A stretch of DNA of 64,000 nucleotides, taken from NCBI RefSeq assembly GCF_015223195.1, contig NZ_JADFUA010000013.1:1-64000 (forward strand). Direction: 5' to 3'. This DNA comes from Chitinilyticum piscinae (GTDB taxonomy: Bacteria; Pseudomonadota; Gammaproteobacteria; Burkholderiales; Chitinibacteraceae). Below, piece after piece: positions 45,962 through 58,331 of the stretch (the first letter of the stretch is position 1; every line of letters starts with the position of its first letter). The notes beneath the pieces were generated by a model. The model was not told where the DNA came from. It searched no databases and saw nothing but the letters and a program-made list of their open reading frames with translations. The position numbers were made by a program, and so were the translations under genes.

Positions 45962-47242
45962 ATGCGCTACGGTATGCCCCCCCTCTCCCGCCAGCGCGGG
46001 CTGGCCACCCTGCTGATTGCCGTGGTGATGCTCATCGTGCTGGCCTTCATTACGCTGTATAGCAACCGCGCCATCTTCATCGAGCAGCGCACCACCACCA
46101 ACCAGTACAAGCGCACGCTGGCGCTCGAAGCCGCCCAGTCCGGCATCGACGGCTTCATGGGTACACTGGGCGGAACGGATACCAGCCAGAACTTCAACAA
46201 GTATTTCCAGAAATCCGGCGGCAACTGGCAGCTGAAAACCAATTACGACAACGCCAGCAAACTCAATAGCGCCGGCTATCTCAACAGCAGCAACAGCGCA
46301 TACAACCATGACTTCGGCCAGACCGGGCTGAAAACGGCCGACAGCGGCACCCTGCCACTGCCCAAGGATGCCGGCGGCAACAACATCGACGGTTTCGCAC
46401 AGACCTACACCGTCTATCTGGCAACGCTCGGCACCAACCGTTTCCGCATGATCAGCCGGGGCTGTGCCGACGCCTGCGACTACGCCGAAGCGTTTGTGAT
46501 GATTGATTTCACAATCAGCGGCGGAGCAATTTGCCCGATGGATGTGAATGGCACACTGAATATCTCGACTTCTGGCGGCTCCAGCATTCACGGATTTACC
46601 AATAACGTAAAAAACAGCAGCGGCAGCGATGCGTATACCTGCGGGGTCAGCGTTGGCACTCAGGGCACAGGCAGCTTCAGCGATGTCATTGGCTGTGTCA
46701 CACAGTGCAATAATTCAAGCAGCAACAAATATGACCCACCCTATGAAATCACCGGCGGGGTCAGTAAGGACACGCACTTCCAGAATTACTTCGGCACTGA
46801 CATCAATTCGCTCAAGGCCAGTTCCAGCACATCCTGCCTGCTGGGTGCGGCAGGTACGGACAGCAACTTCAGTGCAGTGCAGACCAGCATCAACACGACG
46901 TGTGCAGGCAAGAAGTATGTCTTCATTCAAGGCAATCTGGTCTTTGACTCCCAGTTCGCCAATGTGGGCCTGAACCGGACGCCTCCGATGGTACTGATTG
47001 TCGAAGGCAATCTGAGCATGCCCAATCCATCGCCCAGCACACTATTCGGCACCCTTTATGTCCGTGGTGATGCCGTTTCGAATATCCCGAGCAGCCTGAC
47101 CATCAATGGATCTGCGGCCTTTGCGGGCAATCTTTCCACCAACGGTACGATTTCGGTTTATGCGACATCCCCGTATTCAGTCATCCCCAGCAGCAGTGCG
47201 ACCAAACCCAGCACCAGCGCCAACTCCTGGAGGGATTTCTGA
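45962..47242 (+). CDS. Type IV pilus PilX-like protein with long C-terminal domain
   Basis: A 426-residue protein whose first 60 residues fit PilX: a basic leader ending SRQRG, then LATLLIAVVMLIVLAFITLY, lacking Glu+5 as is normal for PilX/GspK-type pilins, and ALEAAQSGIDGFMGTLGG. PilX proteins are usually 150-220 residues; here a Ser/Thr/Asn/Gly-rich domain of about 250 residues is added, ending in a pattern suggestive of a beta-solenoid (LVFDSQ, LIVEGNLSM, LYVRGDAV, LTINGSAAF). The ATG at 45962 is chosen; a TTG two codons upstream overlaps the previous stop. The next gene overlaps by 1 bp. Confidence 0.75.
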   Translation: MRYGMPPLSRQRGLATLLIAVVMLIVLAFITLYSNRAIFIEQRTTTNQYKRTLALEAAQSGIDGFMGTLGGTDTSQNFNKYFQKSGGNWQLKTNYDNASKLNSAGYLNSSNSAYNHDFGQTGLKTADSGTLPLPKDAGGNNIDGFAQTYTVYLATLGTNRFRMISRGCADACDYAEAFVMIDFTISGGAICPMDVNGTLNISTSGGSSIHGFTNNVKNSSGSDAYTCGVSVGTQGTGSFSDVIGCVTQCNNSSSNKYDPPYEITGGVSKDTHFQNYFGTDINSLKASSSTSCLLGAAGTDSNFSAVQTSINTTCAGKKYVFIQGNLVFDSQFANVGLNRTPPMVLIVEGNLSMPNPSPSTLFGTLYVRGDAVSNIPSSLTINGSAAFAGNLSTNGTISVYATSPYSVIPSSSATKPSTSANSWRDF

Positions 47243-47826
47243 TGCGTCCCCTGCGCTCACAGCATGGCATCAGCCTGATCGAGGTCATGATCGCGGTCGC
47301 CATCCTCGCCGTCGGGCTGCTGGTGCTGTCGCGCTTCACCGGCACGCTCTACCGCGATGTGGCTTTCAGCGCCGACCGCTCGCGTGCGCAGAACATGGCA
47401 CAGCAGAAAATCGACGAATTGCGTGCTACCGGTGCCAGTACGACCACGAGCGGCAGCGACGGTGCGGCCGATTGCAGCACAGGCAGTTTTCGCCGTTACT
47501 GGACGGTCAGCACCCCGGGCACGCCCCCCGGCGTAAAGAGCATTTCGATGAACGTCTGCTGGACCGACAGTCGCGGCAATGCACAGACGCTAGCAGTGAG
47601 TACCTACATCGCGACCAGCAGCAGCACAACCACGCCGGCTCCAAGCAGCACGCCGACAGCCACCCCAGCCGCCACGCCGACACCGAGCTATCCGGCCTGG
47701 CAGGCCAACACGGCTTATCCGCAGGGCACGGTCGTGTCTTACAACGGCTCGAATTATCGTGCCGATTATGCCATTCCGGCCTCGTACACCTCGCCGGATG
47801 CCTGGAACTGGTGGAGCAAGATCTAA
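47242..47826 (+). CDS. Type IV minor pilin PilV fused to a CBM5/12-like chitin-binding module
   Basis: A 194-residue prepilin. The leader MRPLRSQHG is cut before ISLIEVMIAVAILAVGLLVL (Glu+5 present). Residues about 45-125 form a pilin globular part with Cys78 and Cys106. Residues 126-149 are a Ser/Thr/Pro/Ala linker of the kind joining carbohydrate-binding modules. Residues 150-194 fit the CBM5/12 pattern: YPAWQANTAYPQGTVVSYNG, then SNYRADYAIPASYTSPDAW and NWWSKI, with Trp153, Tyr159, Tyr167, Tyr172, Trp188, Trp190 and Trp191. Such modules bind chitin. The protein is exported and displayed on the pilus, so it is a candidate chitin adhesin. It is last in the operon. Confidence 0.88.
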   Translation: MRPLRSQHGISLIEVMIAVAILAVGLLVLSRFTGTLYRDVAFSADRSRAQNMAQQKIDELRATGASTTTSGSDGAADCSTGSFRRYWTVSTPGTPPGVKSISMNVCWTDSRGNAQTLAVSTYIATSSSTTTPAPSSTPTATPAATPTPSYPAWQANTAYPQGTVVSYNGSNYRADYAIPASYTSPDAWNWWSKI

Positions 47827-48016
47827 CTGGCAAGCGGGGTGCTGCCACGCGAAAGCGGCTACTGCGGCAGCGGGGCAAATTCGTCACACCCTTGCCGCAA
47901 AAAACCGCTAACATAGCGCGTTTTTCGGGACGTCCAAGGCCGGTAACAGCCTGATTCCTCAGGTTGCCAGAGGTACCGCGCTCCCTTTCCACCCCTTCTT
48001 TGGAAAGGACACGCCA

Positions 48017-50281
48017 ATGCGTTTTTACTTCCCCCTCGTCATCATCGACGAAGATTTCCGCTCTGAAAACACCAGCGGCTCGGGCATCCGCGAGCTGGCT
48101 GCGGCCATCGAGGCCGAGGGCATGGACGTCGTCGGTTATACCAGCTATGGCGATCTGACTTCGTTTGCCCAGCAGCAAAGCCGCGCTGCTGGCTTCATCC
48201 TGTCGATCGACGACGAGGAATTCGGTGGCGGCACGCCCGAAGAAACGCAGGACGCATTGACGCACCTGCGCCACTTCGTCGAGGAAATCCGCCGCCGCAA
48301 TCCGGATATCCCCATCTACCTGTATGGCGAAACCCGTACCGCGCGCCACATACCCAATGATGTATTGCGCGAGCTGCACGGCTTCATTCACATGCATGAA
48401 GATACCCCCGAATTCGTGGCCCGTCACATCATCCGCGAGGCGAAGTCCTACCTCGACGGACTGGCCCCCCCCTTCTTCCGTGCGCTGACCCACTACGCGC
48501 AGGATGGCTCCTATTCCTGGCACTGCCCGGGTCACTCCGGCGGCGTGGCCTTCCTGAAATCCCCGGTCGGCCAGATGTTCCACCAGTTCTTCGGCGAAAA
48601 CATGCTGCGCGCCGACGTGTGCAATGCGGTGGACGAACTCGGCCAGCTGCTGGATCACACCGGCCCGGTAGCCGCCTCCGAGCGCAATGCCGCACGCATC
48701 TTTAATGCCGATCACCTGTTCTTTGTTACCAACGGCACGTCGACCTCCAACAAGATCGTGTGGAACTCGACCGTGGCACCGGGTGACATCGTGGTGGTGG
48801 ACCGCAATTGCCACAAGTCCATCCTGCACGCGATCATGATGACCGGCGCAGTCCCGATCTTCCTGATGCCCACCCGCAACCACTACGGCATCATCGGCCC
48901 GATCCCGCGCAGCGAATTCGAACCGGAAGCCATCCGCAAGAAAATGCTGGCCAACCCCTTCTGCCGCGAAAAACTGGCCGAGAATCCCAACGTCAAGCCG
49001 CGCGTGCTGACCATCACCCAGTCGACCTACGACGGCATTCTGTACAACGTCGAGGAAATCAAGGGGCTGCTCGACGGCGAAATCGAGACGCTGCATTTCG
49101 ACGAAGCCTGGCTGCCGCATGCAGCCTTCCACGACTTCTACGGCGACTATCACGCGATTGGCGAAGACCGCCCGCGCTGCAAGGATTCGATGATCTTCTC
49201 GACGCAATCCACGCACAAGCTGCTGGCCGGCATTTCGCAGGCCTCGCAGATCCTGGTGCAGGATGCGATCGACAACAAGCTCGACCGCGACATCTTCAAC
49301 GAAGCCTACCTGATGCACACCTCCACCAGCCCGCAGTACGCGATCATCGCCTCGTGCGACGTCGCCGCCGCGATGATGGAAGCGCCGGGTGGCACCGCGC
49401 TGGTGGAAGAATCACTGGCCGAGGCACTGGAATTCCGCCGTGCGATGCGCAAGGTCGATGAGGAATACGGTCAGGACTGGTGGTTCCGCGTCTGGGGTCC
49501 GGACGACCTGACCGATGAGGGCCTGGATCACCGCGACGCGTGGATGCTGAAGGCCGGCGAAAACTGGCACGGCTTTGGTGATATCGCCGAAGGCTTCAAC
49601 CTGCTCGACCCGATCAAGGCAACGATCTTGACCCCGGGGCTGAATGTCGACGGCAACTTTGCCGATAGCGGCATTCCGGCCGCCATCGTGGCCAAGTATC
49701 TGGCCGAGCATGGCGTGGTGATCGAGAAGACCGGCCTGTATTCCTTCTTCATCATGTTCACCATCGGCATCACCAAGGGCCGCTGGAACACCATGGTGAC
49801 CGCATTGCAGCAATTCAAGGACGATTACGACAAGAATGCCCCGCTGTGGCGCATCCTGCCGGAATTCATTGCCCAGTTCCCGCAGTACGAACGCATCGGC
49901 CTGCGCGACCTGTGCCAGCAGATCCACGGGATCTACAAGGACAACAACGTCGCCAAGCTGACGACCGAGATGTACCTGTCGGATCTGGTGCCGGCGATGA
50001 AACCGTCCAAGGCCTTTGCCAAAATGGCACACAAGGAAATCGAGCGCGTACCGCTGGACGAACTGGAAGGCCGCGTCACCGCTGTGATGCTGACGCCCTA
50101 CCCGCCGGGCATTCCGCTGCTGGTGCCGGGCGAGGTCTTCAACAAGACCATCGTCGACTACCTGAAATTCGTGCGCGAATTCAACGGCCGCTTCCCTGGC
50201 TTCGAGAGTTATACGCACGGGCTGGTGGTGGAAGATGGTCCGGCCGGCAAACGCTACTACGTCGATTGTGTGGCGAATTAG
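48017..50281 (+). CDS. Arginine/lysine/ornithine decarboxylase (PLP, fold type I)
   Basis: A 754-residue enzyme of the inducible/biodegradative family, which removes CO2 from a basic amino acid using a proton and so raises pH or feeds polyamine synthesis. It has a receiver-like wing domain (about 1-130), the PLP core with SWHCPGHSGGVAFLKSPVGQ, HFDEAWLPHAAF and the PLP lysine in STQSTHKLLAGISQ (about residue 400), and the C-terminal domain with TPYPPGIPLLVPGE. Substrate cannot be fixed from sequence; length and pattern fit arginine or lysine enzymes. No antiporter gene lies beside it, so a classical acid-resistance pair is not encoded here. Confidence 0.92.
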   Translation: MRFYFPLVIIDEDFRSENTSGSGIRELAAAIEAEGMDVVGYTSYGDLTSFAQQQSRAAGFILSIDDEEFGGGTPEETQDALTHLRHFVEEIRRRNPDIPIYLYGETRTARHIPNDVLRELHGFIHMHEDTPEFVARHIIREAKSYLDGLAPPFFRALTHYAQDGSYSWHCPGHSGGVAFLKSPVGQMFHQFFGENMLRADVCNAVDELGQLLDHTGPVAASERNAARIFNADHLFFVTNGTSTSNKIVWNSTVAPGDIVVVDRNCHKSILHAIMMTGAVPIFLMPTRNHYGIIGPIPRSEFEPEAIRKKMLANPFCREKLAENPNVKPRVLTITQSTYDGILYNVEEIKGLLDGEIETLHFDEAWLPHAAFHDFYGDYHAIGEDRPRCKDSMIFSTQSTHKLLAGISQASQILVQDAIDNKLDRDIFNEAYLMHTSTSPQYAIIASCDVAAAMMEAPGGTALVEESLAEALEFRRAMRKVDEEYGQDWWFRVWGPDDLTDEGLDHRDAWMLKAGENWHGFGDIAEGFNLLDPIKATILTPGLNVDGNFADSGIPAAIVAKYLAEHGVVIEKTGLYSFFIMFTIGITKGRWNTMVTALQQFKDDYDKNAPLWRILPEFIAQFPQYERIGLRDLCQQIHGIYKDNNVAKLTTEMYLSDLVPAMKPSKAFAKMAHKEIERVPLDELEGRVTAVMLTPYPPGIPLLVPGEVFNKTIVDYLKFVREFNGRFPGFESYTHGLVVEDGPAGKRYYVDCVAN

Positions 50282-50306
50282 GCGAAATTGAGCGAGAGCT
50301 CCCTGT

Positions 50307-50339
50307 CAAACGGGTCAGCAGGTTTTGCTGGCCCGTTTG
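50307..50339 (+). terminator. Terminator after the decarboxylase gene
   Basis: Inverted repeat CAAACGGGTCAGCA / TGCTGGCCCGTTTG with a 5-base loop and one mismatch, 25 bp after the stop. Confidence 0.75.
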
Positions 50340-50383
50340 TACTTCTATAATCGGCTTACCTTCCATCACCGCCCAGAGCCCGC

Positions 50384-51934
50384 ATGGCTGTTGAAGAGCA
50401 GATATTCCAGCTGCTGCATCAAGCCAGGACCGAGACCCGCACCGGCTCGGCCAGCAAGGCCGGCTTGCTTGTCGATCGGGCCGAGCAGCTGCTGGGCATG
50501 CAGAATCTGCCGCTGCTGGAAGCGGCCATCCACCTCGAACGCGCGCGAATCGCCTGGGGACTGGTGCACTACCCCGAAGGCCTACAGCACATCCGCAAGG
50601 TACTGGCACTCAGCGAGGATGCCCCGCTGCTGCGTGCCGAAGCGCTAAGCCTGCAAGCCCTGCTGCACAATGCCCAGGGCAATTACAGCAAGGCACTGGA
50701 AGGCTGGGTCACCTGTCTTGAAGAAGCTGGCACCACCGCCAGCCCCGATCTGTACATCGAGGCTTATCTGGGCATCGGCCACTACTACCTGTATGACAAC
50801 CAGCCCGCGCAGGCCCAGCTCTACCACAGCTATGCCCTGCACCTTGCCGAACAGCACACTGACCGTCATCTGCGACTGAAAGCCGCGCTGTTCCTGCTGT
50901 TTGACCTGATGCAGGCGGAACGGGCCGAAGAGGCAATGCAGGTACTGCAAATCGCCCGGGCCTGCGAGGCGGAGGATACGGATCCGGCCTGGCGGGGTGA
51001 AATCCACCACTACGCTGCTGCCGCGCTGCTGTCGCTGGGTCGCCTGGATGAGGCCGAACACGAGTTGCAGCAGTCGCTGCAGATCAATATGCGCGAACAA
51101 TTGCTGTGGGGAGAAACCCAGAATCGCATGCTGCTGGCCAGACTGTATCAGGCGCAAGGCAAACTGGCGCAGGCCGGCGGCACGCTGGAAACAGCGATCG
51201 CCATTGCCAGCAGCTTTGATCAGGGCTTTCTGCTGCAACAGGTCTGCAGGCAGCTGGTGGACTTGCGGGAAAGCACCGGGGACTTCGCCTCAGCGCTGGC
51301 TGCGCATGAATCCTACCATCGCTTTGCCGTCAACCATCGCCGCCAGCTGAAACGCAATCGCACCCAGCTGACCCCTGCCCGGCTGGCACAGCTTGATCTG
51401 CGCCTGCAACTGGTCAAGTCCCGCTATGACCTGGCTCTGCTCAAACAACGAGGCTTGCGTCAGCTCGACAATCAGGACGGCACCGACATACTCACAGGAC
51501 TTCCCCGCCGTGTCGTGCTGGAAAACCTGTTGCAGCAATGGTTGCAGCAGCAACGCAGCGAGCACATCACGCTGCAGCTCTGGCAGATCAACGGATTGAC
51601 TGCCTTCAACGAAATTCATGGCATCAGCAGCGGGGACCAGCTGCTGCAGCGCTGCGCCAGCCTGCTGCAGGAGGCTGCGCGCCAGTTCCGGGGTGAAGCA
51701 CTGCGCTTTAGCGGCAGCAGCCTGCTGCTGATCACCGACCGCAAGGCCGCCGACGCCGCGGCCCGCCACTTGCAGGAGTGGATACCCCAACTGCGCTGGC
51801 AGCACGCCGATGTCTTTGTCACGCACAGCCTGACGGTAACCGACTGGAATCCTGCCGAGCCCGCGGGCCGGCAACTGCTCGGCCGGCCGGCAGACTGGTT
51901 CTGGCCTGCCGGCACGGGAGTACCGGGATGCTGA
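50384..51934 (+). CDS. TPR-repeat protein with a degenerate GGDEF domain
   Basis: A 516-residue cytoplasmic protein. Residues about 1-330 are TPR-like helical pairs (for example LEAAIHLERARIAWGLVHYP and ALLSLGRLDEAEHELQQSLQ). A coiled segment leads to a GGDEF-fold domain (about 365-510) that begins DILTGLPRRVVLENLL but has RFSGSSLLLI where GGDEF should be, so it cannot make cyclic di-GMP. It may bind the partner encoded next. The two genes overlap by 7 bp, which implies translational coupling, and the partner has the same TPR-GGDEF layout with an intact active site. Confidence 0.85.
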   Translation: MAVEEQIFQLLHQARTETRTGSASKAGLLVDRAEQLLGMQNLPLLEAAIHLERARIAWGLVHYPEGLQHIRKVLALSEDAPLLRAEALSLQALLHNAQGNYSKALEGWVTCLEEAGTTASPDLYIEAYLGIGHYYLYDNQPAQAQLYHSYALHLAEQHTDRHLRLKAALFLLFDLMQAERAEEAMQVLQIARACEAEDTDPAWRGEIHHYAAAALLSLGRLDEAEHELQQSLQINMREQLLWGETQNRMLLARLYQAQGKLAQAGGTLETAIAIASSFDQGFLLQQVCRQLVDLRESTGDFASALAAHESYHRFAVNHRRQLKRNRTQLTPARLAQLDLRLQLVKSRYDLALLKQRGLRQLDNQDGTDILTGLPRRVVLENLLQQWLQQQRSEHITLQLWQINGLTAFNEIHGISSGDQLLQRCASLLQEAARQFRGEALRFSGSSLLLITDRKAADAAARHLQEWIPQLRWQHADVFVTHSLTVTDWNPAEPAGRQLLGRPADWFWPAGTGVPGC

Positions 51935-53520
51935 TCGTGCACGAACTGCCTTTCATCTACCAGCTGCATGAGCTGATGGCCCGCGATCCGGCCGCGGCAC
52001 AGGCAGAAGCCGCAGCACAGATGGCAACCCGCGCCGATCCGGTGGAACGTCTGGCACTGCGCCTGCTGCAGGCCATCTGCCACGCCCGTCTGGGCAATTA
52101 TGTCCAGGCCGAGTACGAGCTCACCCGGGCACTACGCCAGGCCAAGCAGCGCGGCATGCATTATCTGGTCGCAGAAGCCCGCGATGAGCTGGCGGCGATC
52201 TGCCTGATGCGCGGCCAGATCGATGCCGCACTACGACAATGGCTGGATTGCTTTGATGCTGCCTTGCAGGAAGACAGCCGTTTCGGCCTCGTGCGGGCAC
52301 ACCTCGGCATCGGCAAGGTTCTCTTTGCCCTTGGCAAGCATGACGAGGCCAAAGAGCAGCATCTGCGTTCGGTCGAGCTGTCGTATGCCCTGAAAGACAA
52401 CAGCATGAACTCGGCCATCCACCTCTGTCTGGCGGCGGACTACCTGAAATTGGCCGAATTCGATCGCGCCTATGTCGCGCTCGCAATCGCCGAAGACAAT
52501 CTGGCTCACAGCCCCTACCCGGACAAGCACCGCAGCGAATTGCTGATCTACCGCAGCCAGATCCGTGCCGGACGCGGCGAATGGCATAAGGCCGTCAATG
52601 AGCTCGATGAAGCCATCCGCATGGCAACGGCCGGACATTACAACTGGCACCACGCCTTTGCCGAGCTGGAATCCGGGCGCGTGCATTTCGTGCTGAACCG
52701 GCTGGCCACTGCACGCAGCCATTTGCTGATCGCCAGCAGCAAAGCTCACAGCATTGCCTCACACCTATTGGAAATGCAGGCCGAGGAACTGCTCTACAGC
52801 ATCAGCAAACAGGAGCAGCGCTATGAAGAAGCACTGGTGCACCACCGGCGCTATACCGAGCTGACGCTGGAACTGATCGATAATCAGAATCGCCACCAGA
52901 TTGATCCGACGACGCGGCGGCGGCTGCGGCGCATGGAAAGCGAACTGGCCCTGGCGCAATCCGAGCAGGAGAACTCCAGCCTGATGGCACGCCTGCAGAG
53001 CCACGAACAGCATATCCAGGCATTGAAAATCGAGGCAGAAACCGACCCGCTGACCGGCGTCTTCAACCGGCGGGCACTGGAGGATCGTCTGCAGCGCGAG
53101 CTCTACACCGCCACGCAGCTGAGCCGTCCCTTCAGCCTGCTGATGCTGGACATTGACCACTTCAAGCAGGTCAACGACCGTTTTTCGCACCTGACCGGCG
53201 ATGCAGTGCTCAAAACGGTGGCCGAGCTGATTCAGTCCTGCTGCCGGCAGGATGAATTCATTACCCGCTATGGCGGGGAAGAATTCGTGATCCTGCTGCC
53301 CGGCGCGGGTGCAGACACCGCCCGGCATATTGCCGAACGCATACGCCTGAAAATCAGCCACCATGACTGGTTCACCCTGCACCCGGAACTGCTGACCCTC
53401 ACCATCAGTATCGGCACAGCGGAATTGCAAGCCGGCGAGTCCACGCACGATCTGCTCGCCCGTGCCGATGCCCACCTCTACCAGGCCAAAGCGGGCGGCC
53501 GCAATCGCACCTGCTGCTAG
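51928..53520 (+). CDS. TPR-repeat diguanylate cyclase
   Basis: A 530-residue cytoplasmic enzyme: TPR-like helices about 1-340, a coiled coil about 345-380 (ESELALAQSEQENSSLMARL), and a GGDEF domain from about 385 beginning DPLTGVFNRRALEDRLQ. The active-site signature is intact as YGGEEFVILLPG (about residue 449). The inhibitory RxxD is replaced by RQDE, so product inhibition is probably lost. There are no membrane helices; activation likely comes through the TPR region. The ATG at 51928 gives a 7-bp overlap with the degenerate paralogue upstream; more upstream codons are open but lie within that gene. Confidence 0.9.
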   Translation: MLIVHELPFIYQLHELMARDPAAAQAEAAAQMATRADPVERLALRLLQAICHARLGNYVQAEYELTRALRQAKQRGMHYLVAEARDELAAICLMRGQIDAALRQWLDCFDAALQEDSRFGLVRAHLGIGKVLFALGKHDEAKEQHLRSVELSYALKDNSMNSAIHLCLAADYLKLAEFDRAYVALAIAEDNLAHSPYPDKHRSELLIYRSQIRAGRGEWHKAVNELDEAIRMATAGHYNWHHAFAELESGRVHFVLNRLATARSHLLIASSKAHSIASHLLEMQAEELLYSISKQEQRYEEALVHHRRYTELTLELIDNQNRHQIDPTTRRRLRRMESELALAQSEQENSSLMARLQSHEQHIQALKIEAETDPLTGVFNRRALEDRLQRELYTATQLSRPFSLLMLDIDHFKQVNDRFSHLTGDAVLKTVAELIQSCCRQDEFITRYGGEEFVILLPGAGADTARHIAERIRLKISHHDWFTLHPELLTLTISIGTAELQAGESTHDLLARADAHLYQAKAGGRNRTCC

Positions 53521-53525
53521 GCAAG

Positions 53526-53572
53526 GGTATAGCCACATACCCCATCAAATACTGAGCAAGCCTGCCATTACC
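53526..53572. repeat. 47-bp dispersed palindromic repeat, copy 7 (weak)
   Basis: Left arm GGTATAGCCACATACCC, 13-bp spacer, right arm GCAAGCCTGCCATTACC. Only the ends and spacing fit well; the arms have diverged. It starts 5 bp after the stop of the TPR-GGDEF gene. Confidence 0.5.
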
Positions 53573-53634
53573 CTAATGGGTATCCACCACCTTGGCTGCG
53601 AGAACCGCTACCGCACCGTATACACAGCCTGACG

Positions 53635-53665
53635 CTTGAAATGCGTGGCAGGCAAACCCATCTAT
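53635..53665 (+). promoter_or_regulatory. Sigma-32 (heat-shock) type promoter of clpB
   Basis: CTTGAA at 53635-53640 and CCCATCTAT at 53657-53665 with a 16-bp spacer match the RpoH consensus (CTTGAA, CCCCATnT). It would start transcription about 25 bp before the clpB ATG. Confidence 0.75.
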
Positions 53666-53698
53666 GGCTATGACCATGAATTAAAGAGGGTTTTCACC

Positions 53699-56284
<2,586 letters not shown>

Positions 56285-56298
56285 AACAACAGCAGGCG

Positions 56299-56345
56299 GG
56301 TATCCGCCCGCAAGCCAATCACTCAATAAGCTGCAAGGCAATACC
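56299..56345. repeat. 47-bp dispersed palindromic repeat, copy 8
   Basis: Left arm GGTATCCGCCCGCAAGC, 13-bp spacer, right arm AGCTGCAAGGCAATACC. The right arm matches the consensus at 16 of 17 positions; the left is partly diverged. It lies 14 bp after the clpB stop, next to the gapA terminator. Confidence 0.75.
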
Positions 56346-56346
56346 T

Positions 56347-56374
56347 AACAAAAAACCCGCCGAAGCGGGTTTTT
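56347..56374. terminator. Terminator shared by gapA and clpB
   Basis: Inverted repeat AACAAAAAACCCGC / GCGGGTTTTTTGTT with a 4-base loop, between the convergent genes clpB and gapA, with T-runs on both strands. Confidence 0.9.
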
Positions 56375-56394
56375 TGTTGGTGCTTGATGGCGAA

Positions 56395-57399
<1,005 letters not shown>

Positions 57400-57611
57400 T
57401 CATCTCCAGAAATAGAGGATGGAACGATATACGAGACGGTTAAGCATGCAGCAGGCCGGGCAGCCTGCCTTTGTGCCATGACAAAAAACCGTCAGATTCT
57501 TGCATGCGGGTCAGGAACTGTCGGCCGGATGGTGCAGCGCGACACGACAAGCCCTGATTCTAGCAGGATGCCGGCACATGCCAAGCGCATGCACCGGCCG
57601 GATGCGGAGAA

Positions 57612-58244
57612 TTACGGACGCAGCGCAGCCGCTTCGCTGGCGAGCTTGGTGATAGTTGCCCAGTCGCCGGCCTTGACGGCATCTTTCGGGCACAGCCAGG
57701 AGCCACCAACACAGCCGACATTCGGCAGTGCCAGCAGCTTTGGCGCCGATTCCAGCGATACGCCACCGGTCGGGCAGAACAGCACTTGCGGCAGCGGGCC
57801 GCCCAGCGCCTTCAGCATACCCAGACCACCAGCCTGCTCGGCCGGGAACAGCTTCATGGCGTCAAAACCTTCTTCCATTGCGGCAATCACTTCGGAAGCG
57901 GTATGCACGCCCGGCAGCAGCGGCATGCCGGCTTCACGCGCCGCCGCAGCCAGCTTCGGGGTCAGACCCGGGGTCACGGCAAACTTGGCGCCAGCGGCCT
58001 TGGCCTGAACGAACTGCTCCGGACGGACCACGGTACCCACACCGACGATGGCATCCGGCACCGCATCGGCAATCGCCTTGACGGCATCCAGCGCAACCGG
58101 GGTACGCAGGGTGACTTCCAGCACCTTGATGCCACCGGCCACCAGTGCGCGGGCCAGCGGAACTGCGGTATCCAGGTCTTCAATCACGATGACCGGCATG
58201 ACCGGGCAGGAACGCATGATCTGTTTGATATCCATGAAGCTCAT
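57612..58244 (-). CDS. eda: KDPG/KHG aldolase
   Basis: A 210-residue class I aldolase that splits 2-keto-3-deoxy-6-phosphogluconate into pyruvate and glyceraldehyde-3-phosphate. Landmarks are [16 protein letters not shown] (catalytic Glu), the Schiff-base lysine in [14 protein letters not shown] (about residue 130), and [13 protein letters not shown]. It is 87 bp downstream of edd on the same strand. The ATG three codons later is an alternative start. Confidence 0.95.
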   Translation of the reverse strand: MSFMDIKQIMRSCPVMPVIVIEDLDTAVPLARALVAGGIKVLEVTLRTPVALDAVKAIADAVPDAIVGVGTVVRPEQFVQAKAAGAKFAVTPGLTPKLAAAAREAGMPLLPGVHTASEVIAAMEEGFDAMKLFPAEQAGGLGMLKALGGPLPQVLFCPTGGVSLESAPKLLALPNVGCVGGSWLCPKDAVKAGDWATITKLASEAAALRP

Positions 58245-58331
58245 CTCTTGGTTGGTGTTCTTGATCAGGCCGTCCTCGACGGCCGCACTTGGTATTCGAA
58301 TACTGGGCTGCCCTGCGGCAAAACCACCGGC

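Noticed and set aside
53579-53625. GGTATCC just after repeat copy 7, possibly another unit
   Set aside because: The 47-bp position reads TACAC rather than ATACC and the arms do not pair.
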